Shown: positions 1 to 7,389 of the stretch, piece by piece
Layout of the letters: each line of letters starts with the position of its first letter
How positions within the stretch are numbered: position 1 is the stretch's first letter
Source of the DNA: Bacteroidales bacterium
GTDB lineage: Bacteria; Bacteroidota; Bacteroidia; Bacteroidales; VadinHA17
Direction: 5' to 3'
DNA: 59,252 nt
Assembly (NCBI GenBank): GCA_021738535.1
Contig: JAIPBU010000023.1
Span: 1 to 59,252 of the forward strand
Position numbers and translations under genes: made by a program
The notes under the pieces: generated by a model
What the model was told of the DNA's origin: nothing
Database searches by the model: none
The model's input: only the letters and a program-made list of their open reading frames with translations

Positions 1-1
1 C

Positions 2-127
2 TTCAGGGAAAAAACAGCTTCATTAATCAAAGCTGGTGTTTACCCTGAAGAATTGCTTGAATTAAACGAATCTAATATCTTTGAATCATCAGTAGTAAAA
101 ACAAAGGAAATTAGTCCAGTTTTATAG
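2..127 (+). CDS. C-terminal end of an unidentified protein (5' truncated by window edge)
   Basis: An open frame runs from the window edge to a TAG stop and gives 41 residues, beginning FREKTASLIKAG and ending EISPVL. The composition is that of a normal soluble protein tail, with no membrane segment. The start lies outside the window. I do not recognise the family; the tail is too short to assign. It lies in the same direction as rplU, but about 170 bp with a promoter and a repeat separate them, so rplU is probably transcribed on its own. Confidence 0.5.
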   Translation, partial: FREKTASLIKAGVYPEELLELNESNIFESSVVKTKEISPVL

Positions 128-140
128 GGATTAGTACAGC

Positions 141-205
141 TCTTTTTACTTTTTACTTTTTCCTTTTTACTTTTATCTTTTATCTTTTATCTTTTATCTT
201 TTTTT
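141..205 (+). repeat. G-free T-rich short tandem repeat upstream of the rplU promoter
   Basis: This 65-nt stretch has no G on the + strand. It is built from 7-8 nt units, first of the type CTTTTTAC and then four near-perfect CTTTTAT units. It ends directly against the -7 box of rplU, so it occupies the -10 to -70 region relative to that box. Length change by slippage is plausible from the structure, but whether it happens cannot be seen here. Confidence 0.75.
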
Positions 206-206
206 G

Positions 207-214
207 TATCTTTG
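207..214 (+). promoter_or_regulatory. Promoter -7 box of rplU-rpmA
   Basis: TATCTTTG matches the Bacteroidetes -7 consensus TAnnTTTG. No clear TTG at -33 is present because that position lies in the T-rich repeat. The transcript would have a leader of about 80 nt before the rplU ATG. Confidence 0.7.
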
Positions 215-298
215 CAGTCCAAATTTCAGAATAATCCGCCGGGGCTTGAGTAAAGTGGCATATAGTCCGCCTCACGGAGTAACATAAAAAGTAAAAAG

Positions 299-1075
299 AT
301 GTACGCTATTGTAGACATTGCAGGACAGCAGTTCAAAGTAGAAAAAGGAAAAAAGATCTTTGTACACAGGCTTGATACCGATGAAGGCAAAGAAGTAAGT
401 TTTGATAAAGTATTACTTATCGACAATGATGGCAAGATACTGGTAGGCGAGCCTCATATCAAGGGTGCATATATCCAGGGGAAGGTTATTGAACACACAA
501 AAGGCGATAAGGTAATCGTTTTTAAAAAGAAAAGAAGAAAAGGTTACAAGGTTAAGAACGGACACAGGCAGCAGTTCAGCCATATTGAGATTAATGCAAT
601 CAATGAAAAGGGCTACACGAAAAAGCCTGCCGCAGCAGCTGCCAAAAAAGAGGAAAAGCCCGTTTCCAAAGAAGCCGGCACACCAGGTAAGCCCAAAGCG
701 GAAGCAAAAACAACAGCAAGCGCATCAAAGGCCAAACCAAAAACTGAAGCCAAAGCAGGTGCAGCAAAAGCTAAATCTACAGCAACTAAAAAGACTGCTG
801 CAGGTTCAGGTGCCGCAAAGAGCACTACTGCAAAAAAGACAACTGCAAAAGCAGCCGGCGAGAAAAAAACAAGCGGAACAAAGTCTTCAACAAGTACTTC
901 TAAAACCGCTGCAACAAAAAAACCGGCAGCTAAGAAAAGTACCACAGCCGGCAAGCAGGGAACTGCCAAAACAGCTCAGAAGAAAAGTAGCCCTGCTGCT
1001 AAAAAGACTACAGCTTCAAAGGCAAAACCTAAGTCAGATTCAAAAGGTGCTGCTGAAAAGAAGAATGACAAGTAA
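299..1075 (+). CDS. rplU: 50S ribosomal protein L21 with long Lys/Ala/Thr-rich C-terminal tail
   Basis: Residues 1 to about 103 form a complete bacterial L21 (MYAIVDIAGQQFKVEKG at the start, GYKVKNGHRQQFS near the end), which binds 23S rRNA domain I in the large subunit. About 155 more residues follow, almost entirely Lys, Ala, Thr, Ser, Gly and Pro, with repeated AAKK, TAKK and PAAKK motifs like the tail of histone H1 or AlgP. Typical L21 is about 100-105 residues, so this protein is 2.5 times the normal length. The tail is in frame and ends at a normal stop 30 bp before rpmA, so it is part of the gene. Some Bacteroidota L21 proteins are known to carry extensions. The tail probably binds nucleic acid, which is inference. 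Transcribed with rpmA. Confidence 0.95.
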   Translation: MYAIVDIAGQQFKVEKGKKIFVHRLDTDEGKEVSFDKVLLIDNDGKILVGEPHIKGAYIQGKVIEHTKGDKVIVFKKKRRKGYKVKNGHRQQFSHIEINAINEKGYTKKPAAAAAKKEEKPVSKEAGTPGKPKAEAKTTASASKAKPKTEAKAGAAKAKSTATKKTAAGSGAAKSTTAKKTTAKAAGEKKTSGTKSSTSTSKTAATKKPAAKKSTTAGKQGTAKTAQKKSSPAAKKTTASKAKPKSDSKGAAEKKNDK

Positions 1076-1105
1076 GATTTAAGAAACTTTTAAAAACATA
1101 ATATC

Positions 1106-1366
1106 ATGGCACACAAGAAAGGAATGGGTAGTTCCCGTAACGGCCGCGACTCAGAAAGCAAACGACTTGGAGTAAAACTTTATGGTGGTCAGACGGCAAA
1201 AGCCGGCAATATTATTCTCCGCCAGAGGGGCACAAAACACAGCCCGGGAGAAAATGTGGGCATGGGCAAAGACAATACCCTTTTTGCACTGATCGACGGT
1301 GTGGTTGAGTTCCGTAAAAAGAAGGACAACAAATCATTTGTATCAGTTAAGCCCTCAGAAAACTAA
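1106..1366 (+). CDS. rpmA: 50S ribosomal protein L27
   Basis: This 86-residue protein begins [19 protein letters not shown], the usual L27 N-terminus that reaches the peptidyl-transferase centre. There is no Firmicutes-type cleavable leader. The core [20 protein letters not shown] and [14 protein letters not shown] motifs are intact and the length is normal. It lies 30 bp after rplU in the same transcript and is followed by a strong hairpin terminator, so rplU-rpmA is a two-gene operon. Confidence 0.97.
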   Translation: MAHKKGMGSSRNGRDSESKRLGVKLYGGQTAKAGNIILRQRGTKHSPGENVGMGKDNTLFALIDGVVEFRKKKDNKSFVSVKPSEN

Positions 1367-1390
1367 AGTTACTTTTTTTTATAAATTTTT

Positions 1391-1437
1391 ACTCCTGCAA
1401 TATTTCTTACAAGAAATTTATTGCAGGAGTTTTTTTA
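1391..1437 (+). terminator. Rho-independent terminator after rpmA
   Basis: ACTCCTGCAA at 1391-1400 pairs perfectly with TTGCAGGAGT at 1421-1430. A shorter inner TTTCTT/AAGAAA pairing lies inside, and a T6 run follows directly. It closes the rplU-rpmA operon ahead of serS. Confidence 0.85.
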
Positions 1438-1463
1438 TCTTTAACCCCCGATAACATAATGCT

Positions 1464-2735
1464 ATGCTAACACTCAACTTCATCAGGGAAAATAAGGAAC
1501 TAATCGTTGAACGGCTCAAAGTAAAAAATTTTGATGCTGCAGATACTATCGACAGAATAATTAAGCTTGACAACAGCAGGCGGGATACCCAACAGAAAAC
1601 AGACAGCCTGCAGGCCGAAATGAACAGTATATCAAAAGAGATAGGAAAACTGTTTAGCTCCGGTCAGAGAGATGAGGCTGAAAAAGCCAGGGCCAAAACA
1701 GCAGAGATAAAAGCTGAAATAAAACAGCTCAGCTCGTCACTTTCCGAAATAGCAGGTAAACTGAGCAAGGAGCTTATAACTGTACCAAACATTCCTAATG
1801 AACTGGTTGCCGCGGGTAAAAGTGAAGAGGATAATGTAAAAGTAAGTGAGGGAGGCAAAATCCCGGGTTTAACAGACAAGCCCCTGCCCCACTGGGAACT
1901 GGCAAAAAAGCATGATATTATTGATTTTGAGCTTGGTAACAAAATTACTGGCGCAGGATTCCCTGTTTATAAAGGAAAGGGAGCAAAACTTCAGAGGGCA
2001 CTTATCAATTTCTTTCTTGACGAAGGCGAGAAAGCAGGATTCAGTGAAGTCCTGCCTCCGATTGTAATAAATTCTGATTCCGGATTTGGCACGGGTCAGC
2101 TGCCTGACAAGGAAGGAATGATGTACCATGTACAGGATGATGACCTGTACCTGATACCTACCGCTGAAGTACCTGTTACCAATATCTACCGGGATGTTAT
2201 TATTGATGCAGATCAGTTGCCAGTTAAAAATATGTCGTATACCCCCTGCTTCAGAAGGGAAGCAGGGTCATGGGGTTCGCATGTAAGAGGACTTAACCGC
2301 TTACACCAGTTCGATAAAGTAGAAATAGTTGTAATCTCACATCCATCCAAATCATATGAAGCACTTGAGATGATGATTGGCCATGTGGAGATGCTTGTTG
2401 GTAAACTGGAACTACCTTACCGTATAATGAGGCTCTGTGGAGGAGATCTCTCGTTTACATCGGCACTGACCTATGATTTTGAAGTTTTCTCGGCTGCACA
2501 GGAACGCTGGCTTGAAGTAAGCTCTGTATCGAATTTTGAATCATTCCAGTCGAATAGACTCAAATGCAGGTTCCGGGAAAAAGGCGAAAAGCAAAACAAA
2601 CTGGTTCACACACTAAACGGATCTGCCCTTGCCCTGCCACGTGTACTTGCCGCTATCCTGGAGAATAACCAGGACGAAAACAGGATAAGAATACCCGAAG
2701 CCCTGGTCAAATATACCGGCTTTGAATCAATATGA
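1464..2735 (+). CDS. serS: Seryl-tRNA synthetase
   Basis: This 423-residue class II synthetase charges tRNA-Ser with serine in the cytoplasm. Residues about 1-110 are the charged helical arm (coiled coil) that grips the long variable arm of tRNA-Ser. The catalytic core has motif 2 (PCFRREAGSWG, then RGLNRLHQFDKVE) and motif 3 (NGSALALPRVLAAILENNQ, the form usual in this phylum). Length is normal. The start ATG lies 34 bp after the rpmA terminator hairpin. The gene is followed by the EamA gene after 14 bp and then ruvC after another 14 bp, so the three are probably co-transcribed. Confidence 0.97.
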   Translation: MLTLNFIRENKELIVERLKVKNFDAADTIDRIIKLDNSRRDTQQKTDSLQAEMNSISKEIGKLFSSGQRDEAEKARAKTAEIKAEIKQLSSSLSEIAGKLSKELITVPNIPNELVAAGKSEEDNVKVSEGGKIPGLTDKPLPHWELAKKHDIIDFELGNKITGAGFPVYKGKGAKLQRALINFFLDEGEKAGFSEVLPPIVINSDSGFGTGQLPDKEGMMYHVQDDDLYLIPTAEVPVTNIYRDVIIDADQLPVKNMSYTPCFRREAGSWGSHVRGLNRLHQFDKVEIVVISHPSKSYEALEMMIGHVEMLVGKLELPYRIMRLCGGDLSFTSALTYDFEVFSAAQERWLEVSSVSNFESFQSNRLKCRFREKGEKQNKLVHTLNGSALALPRVLAAILENNQDENRIRIPEALVKYTGFESI

Positions 2736-2749
2736 TCTATTGACTTTTT

Positions 2750-3640
2750 ATGAGTGACAATACAAGATCGTTCCTGCTGGCACTGCTGGCCGTCTTTTTC
2801 TGGTCAACCATAGCAACAGCTTTTAAGATAGCTCTTGCCGAACTGAGCCCCGCCCAGCTCTTGTTCACAGCATCATCAACGGCAGTGATAGTCCTGCTGA
2901 TAATAAGCGCTGTTGAAGGAAAACTGAATGCTGTCTTGAAAACAGACAGGCAGGGATTACTTATGTCGGCCCTGCTGGGACTTTTAAACCCTTTTGTTTA
3001 TTACCTTGTCCTGCTGGAAGCATACAAGCTCCTGCCCGCACAGGTGGCTCAGCCCCTGAATATGATATGGCCAATCACACTGGTCTTTCTATCCGTTCCC
3101 ATGCTGAAACAAAAAATACCGGCACGGAGCTTCATAGCACTCTTTATCTCCTTTGCAGGGGTATACCTTGTCAGCTCACAGGGCAAACCCTTTAACCCCG
3201 GTAAATCAGACTGGCTGGGAGTAATCCTTGCAACAGGAAGTTCGGTGTTCTGGGCACTCTATTTTATACTTAACCTGAAAGATAAAAGAGATGAATCAAA
3301 TAAGCTATTATTAAACTTTTTTATATCTACTGTATATATTGCTGTCTACCTGGCTTTTACGGGGGGATTTGGAGATTTTAGCACAAGGGGGATCCTGGCA
3401 GGCATTTACACGGGCATATTTGAGATGGGACTCACTTTCTATGTATGGCTTAAAGCACTTAAGCTGGCAGAAACATCAGACAAAATATCAAATCTTGTAT
3501 TTCTTGCCCCCTTCCTTTCACTTGTTTTTATCTCAGCAATCCTGGGCGAACAGATCTATTATACCACTTTTGCAGGCCTGGTACTTATTGTAGGCGGTAT
3601 ACTGTTCCAGAGACTGGCCGGAAAAAATCCGGATCTTTAA
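2750..3640 (+). CDS. EamA/DMT-family membrane transporter
   Basis: A 296-residue integral membrane protein with about ten hydrophobic segments arranged as two similar halves, as expected of the drug/metabolite transporter (EamA) superfamily. The first half begins LLALLAVFFWSTIATAFKIA and the second includes LATGSSVFWALYFI. Such proteins export or import small metabolites across the inner membrane; the substrate cannot be read from the sequence. It sits 14 bp from both serS and ruvC in the same direction, so it is likely part of their transcript without a functional link. Confidence 0.85.
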   Translation: MSDNTRSFLLALLAVFFWSTIATAFKIALAELSPAQLLFTASSTAVIVLLIISAVEGKLNAVLKTDRQGLLMSALLGLLNPFVYYLVLLEAYKLLPAQVAQPLNMIWPITLVFLSVPMLKQKIPARSFIALFISFAGVYLVSSQGKPFNPGKSDWLGVILATGSSVFWALYFILNLKDKRDESNKLLLNFFISTVYIAVYLAFTGGFGDFSTRGILAGIYTGIFEMGLTFYVWLKALKLAETSDKISNLVFLAPFLSLVFISAILGEQIYYTTFAGLVLIVGGILFQRLAGKNPDL

Positions 3641-3654
3641 TGTAACTTTACACC

Positions 3655-4209
3655 ATGGACTATGACAGGATAATACTCGGTATTGACCCCGGAACAACTG
3701 TTACCGGTTACGGTGTAATAGGGATAAGGGAGAAAAAACCGGAATTAATAAGCCTCGGGGTTATAGAACTGAAAGGGTACCGCGACCACTACCTGAAGTT
3801 AAAGCATATCTTTGAGCGCACACTGGGGCTGATTGACGAATACAAGCCTGATGAACTGGCAATTGAAGCTCCTTTTTACGGCAAGAATGTCCAGTCTATG
3901 TTAAAACTCGGGCGTGCACAGGGAGCATCAATAGCTGCAGCTCTTCACCGGTCAATTCCAATTTCTGAATATGCTCCGCGTAAGATAAAGATGTCAATTA
4001 CAGGGGTAGGAGCTGCATCAAAAGAACAGGTTGCTGCAATGCTTATGAATATTCTGAAATTCACAAAGAAAGAAGATATTATCCTGGACGCCACGGATGG
4101 ACTGGCGGCAGCCCTGTGTCATTTTTACCAGAGCAATAGTCCCGTTTCAGAAAAGAGTTATAACTCATGGAAAGACTTTATGCGAAAAAACCCGGGTAGA
4201 GTTAAATAA
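3655..4209 (+). CDS. ruvC: Holliday junction resolvase RuvC
   Basis: A 184-residue RNase H-fold nuclease that cuts Holliday junctions with RuvAB during recombinational repair. The four catalytic acids of the family are visible: D11 in GIDPGTT, E71 in LAIEAPFYGKN, and D145 and D148 in ILDATDGLAAALCH. Length fits the family (about 170-190). The ATG follows the transporter stop by 14 bp. The stop is only 3 bp from the stop of the convergent comF-like gene, with no room for a dedicated terminator. Confidence 0.96.
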   Translation: MDYDRIILGIDPGTTVTGYGVIGIREKKPELISLGVIELKGYRDHYLKLKHIFERTLGLIDEYKPDELAIEAPFYGKNVQSMLKLGRAQGASIAAALHRSIPISEYAPRKIKMSITGVGAASKEQVAAMLMNILKFTKKEDIILDATDGLAAALCHFYQSNSPVSEKSYNSWKDFMRKNPGRVK

Positions 4210-4212
4210 TAC

Positions 4213-4929
4213 TTATTTCTCTGCAGCAGCCAGTGCTGATACAGATACTTTTACACCTTCCACTCTCAGCAATTCCATTGCACATGCTTCAATTGTGGCA
4301 CCGGTGGTTATCACATCATCAACCAGCAATACATGCTTATTACGAACAGCTTCCTGGTCTTTTACAGAAAAAATACCCTCAACATTTTTCCAGCGCCCAT
4401 AGCGCTGTTTACTGGTCTGGGTATCGCTGCTCCTCGTCCTTGTCAGCACCTTATCAATCAATGGTATCTCCATGGCAGCAGCCATTCCCCCTGCTATTAT
4501 TGCACTCTGGTTAAATCCCCTCACTCTTTTCTTTACCCTGTGCAAGGGTACGGCAATGATACAGTCAATATCATCTGCAAATCCTGATTCTTTCAGCTTA
4601 ATACCATACAGTCTACCCAGGTAGGCACCCAGTGGCTTAACCTTATTATATTTCAACTTATGTACAAGCTTTTGTACCTTGCAGCCCTGCCTGTAAAATG
4701 ACCATGCAGCAGCTTGTTGAATATACACCCGGCCATAGAACCGCTTTTCCAGAATATTGTCTCTTTCAAGGTGATAATCAGTTTCAGGAATATCAATAAT
4801 GCATCCTGTACAGACAAACTTTTCATTTTTCACCAGCATCTCTCCACAGGCATGGCACCTGCGGGGAAAAAGAAGAGATATAAAATCATCGGCAATACCC
4901 GTAATATTATTCTTTCCGGGGCCCTTCAC
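4213..4929 (-). CDS. comF: ComF-family phosphoribosyltransferase-like protein
   Basis: The 238-residue protein begins with a four-cysteine zinc-ribbon-like segment (CHACGEMLV...FVCTGC, residues about 25-43). It ends with a type I phosphoribosyltransferase fold whose PRPP loop is VLLVDDVITTGAT. These are the two parts of ComF/GntX proteins, which are linked to DNA uptake in competent bacteria but are found widely. The best start is a GTG, 5 bp after the HIT gene stop. No upstream in-frame ATG gives a better match to the family. It is the last gene of a greA-HIT-comF unit and is convergent with ruvC. Confidence 0.88.
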   Translation of the reverse strand: MKGPGKNNITGIADDFISLLFPRRCHACGEMLVKNEKFVCTGCIIDIPETDYHLERDNILEKRFYGRVYIQQAAAWSFYRQGCKVQKLVHKLKYNKVKPLGAYLGRLYGIKLKESGFADDIDCIIAVPLHRVKKRVRGFNQSAIIAGGMAAAMEIPLIDKVLTRTRSSDTQTSKQRYGRWKNVEGIFSVKDQEAVRNKHVLLVDDVITTGATIEACAMELLRVEGVKVSVSALAAAEK

Positions 4930-4934
4930 TCTGT

Positions 4935-5333
4935 TCAGGATGTCATGTTCTCACTGATCCGGGCAGCAAGATGTTTAAATTCCTCTTCGCTGAGTTTCAC
5001 CCTTGGGTTGGAGAAACTCACATCAGCCTCGGAGTCAATAGGTATAAGATGAATATGTGCATGAGGCACTTCCAGTCCCAGTACCACCACACCTATCCTG
5101 TTACAGGGAACCACCTTTTCAATGGCATGTGCCACTTTCTTTGAAAAAAGTGTCATTCCGGCCAGTGAGTCTTCATCAAGGTCAAAAATATAATCAACCT
5201 CCTTCTTAGGTATAACAAGACTATGACCTTTTTTCAGCGGATTAATGTCAAGGAAAGCAAGAAAATCATCATTCTCAGCTATCTTATAGCAGGGTATCTC
5301 ACCTCTGACTATCCTGGTGAATATACTTGGCAT
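4935..5333 (-). CDS. HIT-family nucleotide hydrolase
   Basis: A 132-residue histidine-triad protein of the HinT/PKCI branch. It starts SIFTRIVRGEIPCYKI, has FLDINPLKKGHSLVIPKK in the middle, and carries the catalytic triad HAHIHLIP at about residues 94-101. These enzymes hydrolyse nucleoside phosphoramidates or related adenylates; the true substrate is unknown. The length is slightly above that of minimal HinT. It lies 13 bp after greA and 5 bp before the comF-like gene. Confidence 0.93.
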   Translation of the reverse strand: MPSIFTRIVRGEIPCYKIAENDDFLAFLDINPLKKGHSLVIPKKEVDYIFDLDEDSLAGMTLFSKKVAHAIEKVVPCNRIGVVVLGLEVPHAHIHLIPIDSEADVSFSNPRVKLSEEEFKHLAARISENMTS

Positions 5334-5346
5334 AAATAGTAAATAT

Positions 5347-5820
5347 TTATATACTGATATTGATTATCTCAAAAGGAATTATCCCTGATGGGACTTTCAC
5401 ATCAACCACATCGCCCACCTGCTTGCCGAGTAAACCCCTGGCAATTGGTGAATTCACCGCCAGTTTATGATCTTTCAGGTTGGCTTCACTCTCCGGAACA
5501 AGAGTGTATTCCATGATGGCGCCGTTCTTTTTATTCTTTATCTTAACTTTATTAAGCACCTGTACCGACGAAGTATCTATCCTTGACTCATCTATTAAAC
5601 GTGAATTTGCAATTTTATCCTCAAGCTTTGCTATCTTCATCTCAAGCATACCCTGCGCTTCTTTTGCAGCTGCATATTCTGCATTCTCCGATAAATCACC
5701 CTTATCCCGTGCTTCAGCTATTTGTTTGGAAATAGCCGGTCGCTCGACAATTCGTAATTGATCGAGTTCCTTCCTCAATTTCTGCAATCCTTCTTCTGTC
5801 AAATATACTTTATCCGACAT
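5347..5820 (-). CDS. greA: Transcription elongation factor GreA
   Basis: The 157-residue protein has an N-terminal coiled-coil finger with the tip motif RDKGDLSENAEY. D42 and E45 correspond to the two acids that hold Mg in the RNA polymerase active site for RNA cleavage. A C-terminal FKBP-like domain ends SGIIPFEIINISI. The start at 5820 (MSDKVYLTEEG) is chosen over an in-frame ATG at 5886. The longer form adds 22 unrelated residues and would overlap the -7 box at 5884-5891. It heads a three-gene unit with the HIT and comF-like genes. Confidence 0.96.
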   Translation of the reverse strand: MSDKVYLTEEGLQKLRKELDQLRIVERPAISKQIAEARDKGDLSENAEYAAAKEAQGMLEMKIAKLEDKIANSRLIDESRIDTSSVQVLNKVKIKNKKNGAIMEYTLVPESEANLKDHKLAVNSPIARGLLGKQVGDVVDVKVPSGIIPFEIINISI

Positions 5821-5883
5821 TTTCTTATCTGTTAATATTAAAAAAACAAAAGAATCCCGGGCCTGACGGAACTCTTTACAGAA

Positions 5884-5891
5884 CAAATATA
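5884..5891 (-). promoter_or_regulatory. Promoter -7 box of greA
   Basis: Read on the - strand the site is TATATTTG, matching TAnnTTTG. It gives a leader of about 55 nt to the greA ATG at 5820. No convincing -33 element is visible. Confidence 0.6.
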
Positions 5892-5947
5892 CAATAATTT
5901 CCGCTATTTAGCCCCCTGTCCGGGAAAAAAATCCTTATAAACAATTG

Positions 5948-6451
5948 TTAAACAAAGTCTTTTCGTTTAAGTATTTCCGAATAGACTATTGCTTTTGGAA
6001 GATCAAATTCATCGGCCAGGCTTGCAGCCCATGATTTATCTTCCTCAAGGGGTATTTCAGAATCTGTTCCCAACTCGGTACGGGTAATAGAAAGATCGGT
6101 AACAGATGCGCCTTCATGCACAAAATCCTCAGCGATTGGCTGTTCGTAAAAATCCTCCTTTTCGGGTTCCACATACACAGGTTCCCGACCGGGTGTTTCA
6201 TCCAGTGTATCACCCAGGCCTGACCCGCTTGTCTGCAGGTCGTCTTCACCTATCATCTCATACTGCGTTTCAGCTCCCCTTGCCATTTCATCAGAGTAAA
6301 AGCTTTCCTCTTCTTCAACCTCAGCTACTTCTTCCTGGGCCTGCCTGGCCCTTTCCTGCTCAGCTTTCTTCTTTTTCTTATTTGAAATGGCCCCTGCAAT
6401 CCCGATAACAGCTGCTATCACATAGAATAATATATCACCAATGTCTTCCAT
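5948..6451 (-). CDS. Small membrane-anchored acidic protein of unknown function
   Basis: The 167-residue product has one N-terminal membrane segment (ILFYVIAAVIGIAGAIS, residues about 7-23). This is followed directly by a KKKKK cluster, which favours a cytoplasmic C-terminus, and then by a Glu-rich, probably disordered and partly coiled-coil tail. The last 25 residues (SWAASLADEFDLPKAIVYSEILKRKDFV) look folded and helical. I do not recognise the family. It starts 4 bp after the stop of the 6456-6725 gene, so the two are translated from one transcript. Confidence 0.7.
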   Translation of the reverse strand: MEDIGDILFYVIAAVIGIAGAISNKKKKKAEQERARQAQEEVAEVEEEESFYSDEMARGAETQYEMIGEDDLQTSGSGLGDTLDETPGREPVYVEPEKEDFYEQPIAEDFVHEGASVTDLSITRTELGTDSEIPLEEDKSWAASLADEFDLPKAIVYSEILKRKDFV

Positions 6452-6455
6452 TTAC

Positions 6456-6725
6456 TTATTTCTTTTTATACTTTTTCCTGGCTCTCCGAGTGGCCTTCCT
6501 CTCTGCCTTGCGCCTTTCCTTTTCACGCAATTTCCTTTCCTTTTTGTCCCGCTCAATCCTTTCTTTTACCTCTTGCGATTGTATCTCAAGATGTCGTTCC
6601 CTGTTCTTTTTCTCTATCCTCTTTGCTTTCCACTTCTGGAATATATTCGCCGACTGAGCAGATAATTCATCACCCCCAGCACCAAGCACAAATAACAATA
6701 TCAGTAAGCTGCAAACTCTTTTCAT
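6456..6725 (-). CDS. Small secreted, highly basic protein of unknown function
   Basis: This 89-residue protein begins with a signal peptide (MKRVCSLLILLFVLGAGGDELSAQ, cleavage likely after SAQ). The mature part is dominated by Arg, Lys and Glu in a charged single helix (RIERDKKERKLREKERRKAE) that ends in KKYKKK. No enzyme motif is present. The mature protein would carry a large positive charge in the periplasm, where it might bind LPS or peptidoglycan-associated polymers; this is inference. It is followed after 4 bp by another small envelope protein and is divergent from the Rieske-like gene. Confidence 0.65.
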   Translation of the reverse strand: MKRVCSLLILLFVLGAGGDELSAQSANIFQKWKAKRIEKKNRERHLEIQSQEVKERIERDKKERKLREKERRKAERKATRRARKKYKKK

Positions 6726-6783
6726 AACTTCTACCCGGTTGAATATACTAACAGAATTTATTAAACGTTCACAAAAGAGTCAG

Positions 6784-6791
6784 TATATTTG
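6784..6791 (+). promoter_or_regulatory. Promoter -7 box of the Rieske-like lipoprotein gene
   Basis: TATATTTG, a full match to TAnnTTTG, lies 18 bp before the ATG at 6810. The 5' leader would be only about 10-12 nt. Confidence 0.65.
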
Positions 6792-6809
6792 CATATTACA
6801 TAATTAATT

Positions 6810-7289
6810 ATGCCAGGGTTATCATCAAAGTTAAGGATTTTTTTAATTATATGCATCTTTTCAGTGTTACAGTATGCCTGTAACAAAGAAAAAAATGATG
6901 TTATACCTGACGTACTGGTAGATTTTTATATAGACCTAAATGACCCTGAATTTTTTAACCTCAATGCCATAGGCAATTTTGTTTACATAAATAGCAGTAC
7001 CAACAACATGGGATACAAAGCATCAGGGTTTGATGATAACGGAATAATAATTTACAGGTCGCAGACCGATGAATTCATTGCCCTGGACCGTACATGTCCC
7101 CACGACTATGTCCTGGATGGCAGTAGTATTGCGGTTGAAGCGGAAGGTATCTATGCTGAATGCCCTGAATGTGGCAGTACCTATGCCCTTCCCAGCTTCG
7201 GCACACCCGTGTCCGGCCCCTCAAAATACCCGCTCAAGATGTACAGGGCCAGCTTCAACGGGCAGTTTGTTCATGTAACAAACTACTAG
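6810..7289 (+). CDS. Rieske-like lipoprotein with a Cys in place of the second His
   Basis: The 159-residue product has a lipoprotein signal (IFSVLQYAC, lipid-attachment Cys about residue 24). A Rieske-type [2Fe-2S] domain follows: C96-P-H98-D is the first ligand pair and C118-P-E-C121-G-S the second. In normal Rieske proteins the second pair is C-x2-H, so the ligand set here is Cys3His1, if a cluster is bound at all. The context around the motifs (ALDRTCPHDY, CPECGSTYALPSFGTPVSGP) otherwise fits the Rieske fold. It would be anchored in the envelope. No electron-transfer partner is encoded nearby. Confidence 0.75.
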   Translation: MPGLSSKLRIFLIICIFSVLQYACNKEKNDVIPDVLVDFYIDLNDPEFFNLNAIGNFVYINSSTNNMGYKASGFDDNGIIIYRSQTDEFIALDRTCPHDYVLDGSSIAVEAEGIYAECPECGSTYALPSFGTPVSGPSKYPLKMYRASFNGQFVHVTNY

Positions 7290-7291
7290 TA

Positions 7292-7316
7292 GGCTAAGGC
7301 TAAGGGCTAAGGCTAA
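7292..7316. repeat. Short GGCTAA tandem repeat
   Basis: Four GGCTAA units, with one extra G between units two and three, lie just after the stop of the Rieske-like gene. The site is in the 100-bp gap between two convergent genes. The same gap holds a small CCTCG/CGAGG inverted repeat near 7350-7366 that could form a weak hairpin. Confidence 0.6.
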
Positions 7317-7389
7317 TGGAACTGCTACGGTAGTGGGACTGGTTACGCCTCGAGCAACGCGAGGAGATGGGTCGCTTCGTCATTAATCC

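Noticed and set aside
585-1082. Alternative-frame product rich in Gln, Lys and Leu inside rplU
   Set aside because: It is the frame-shifted reading of the low-complexity L21 tail; it starts inside rplU and shows no independent start signal.
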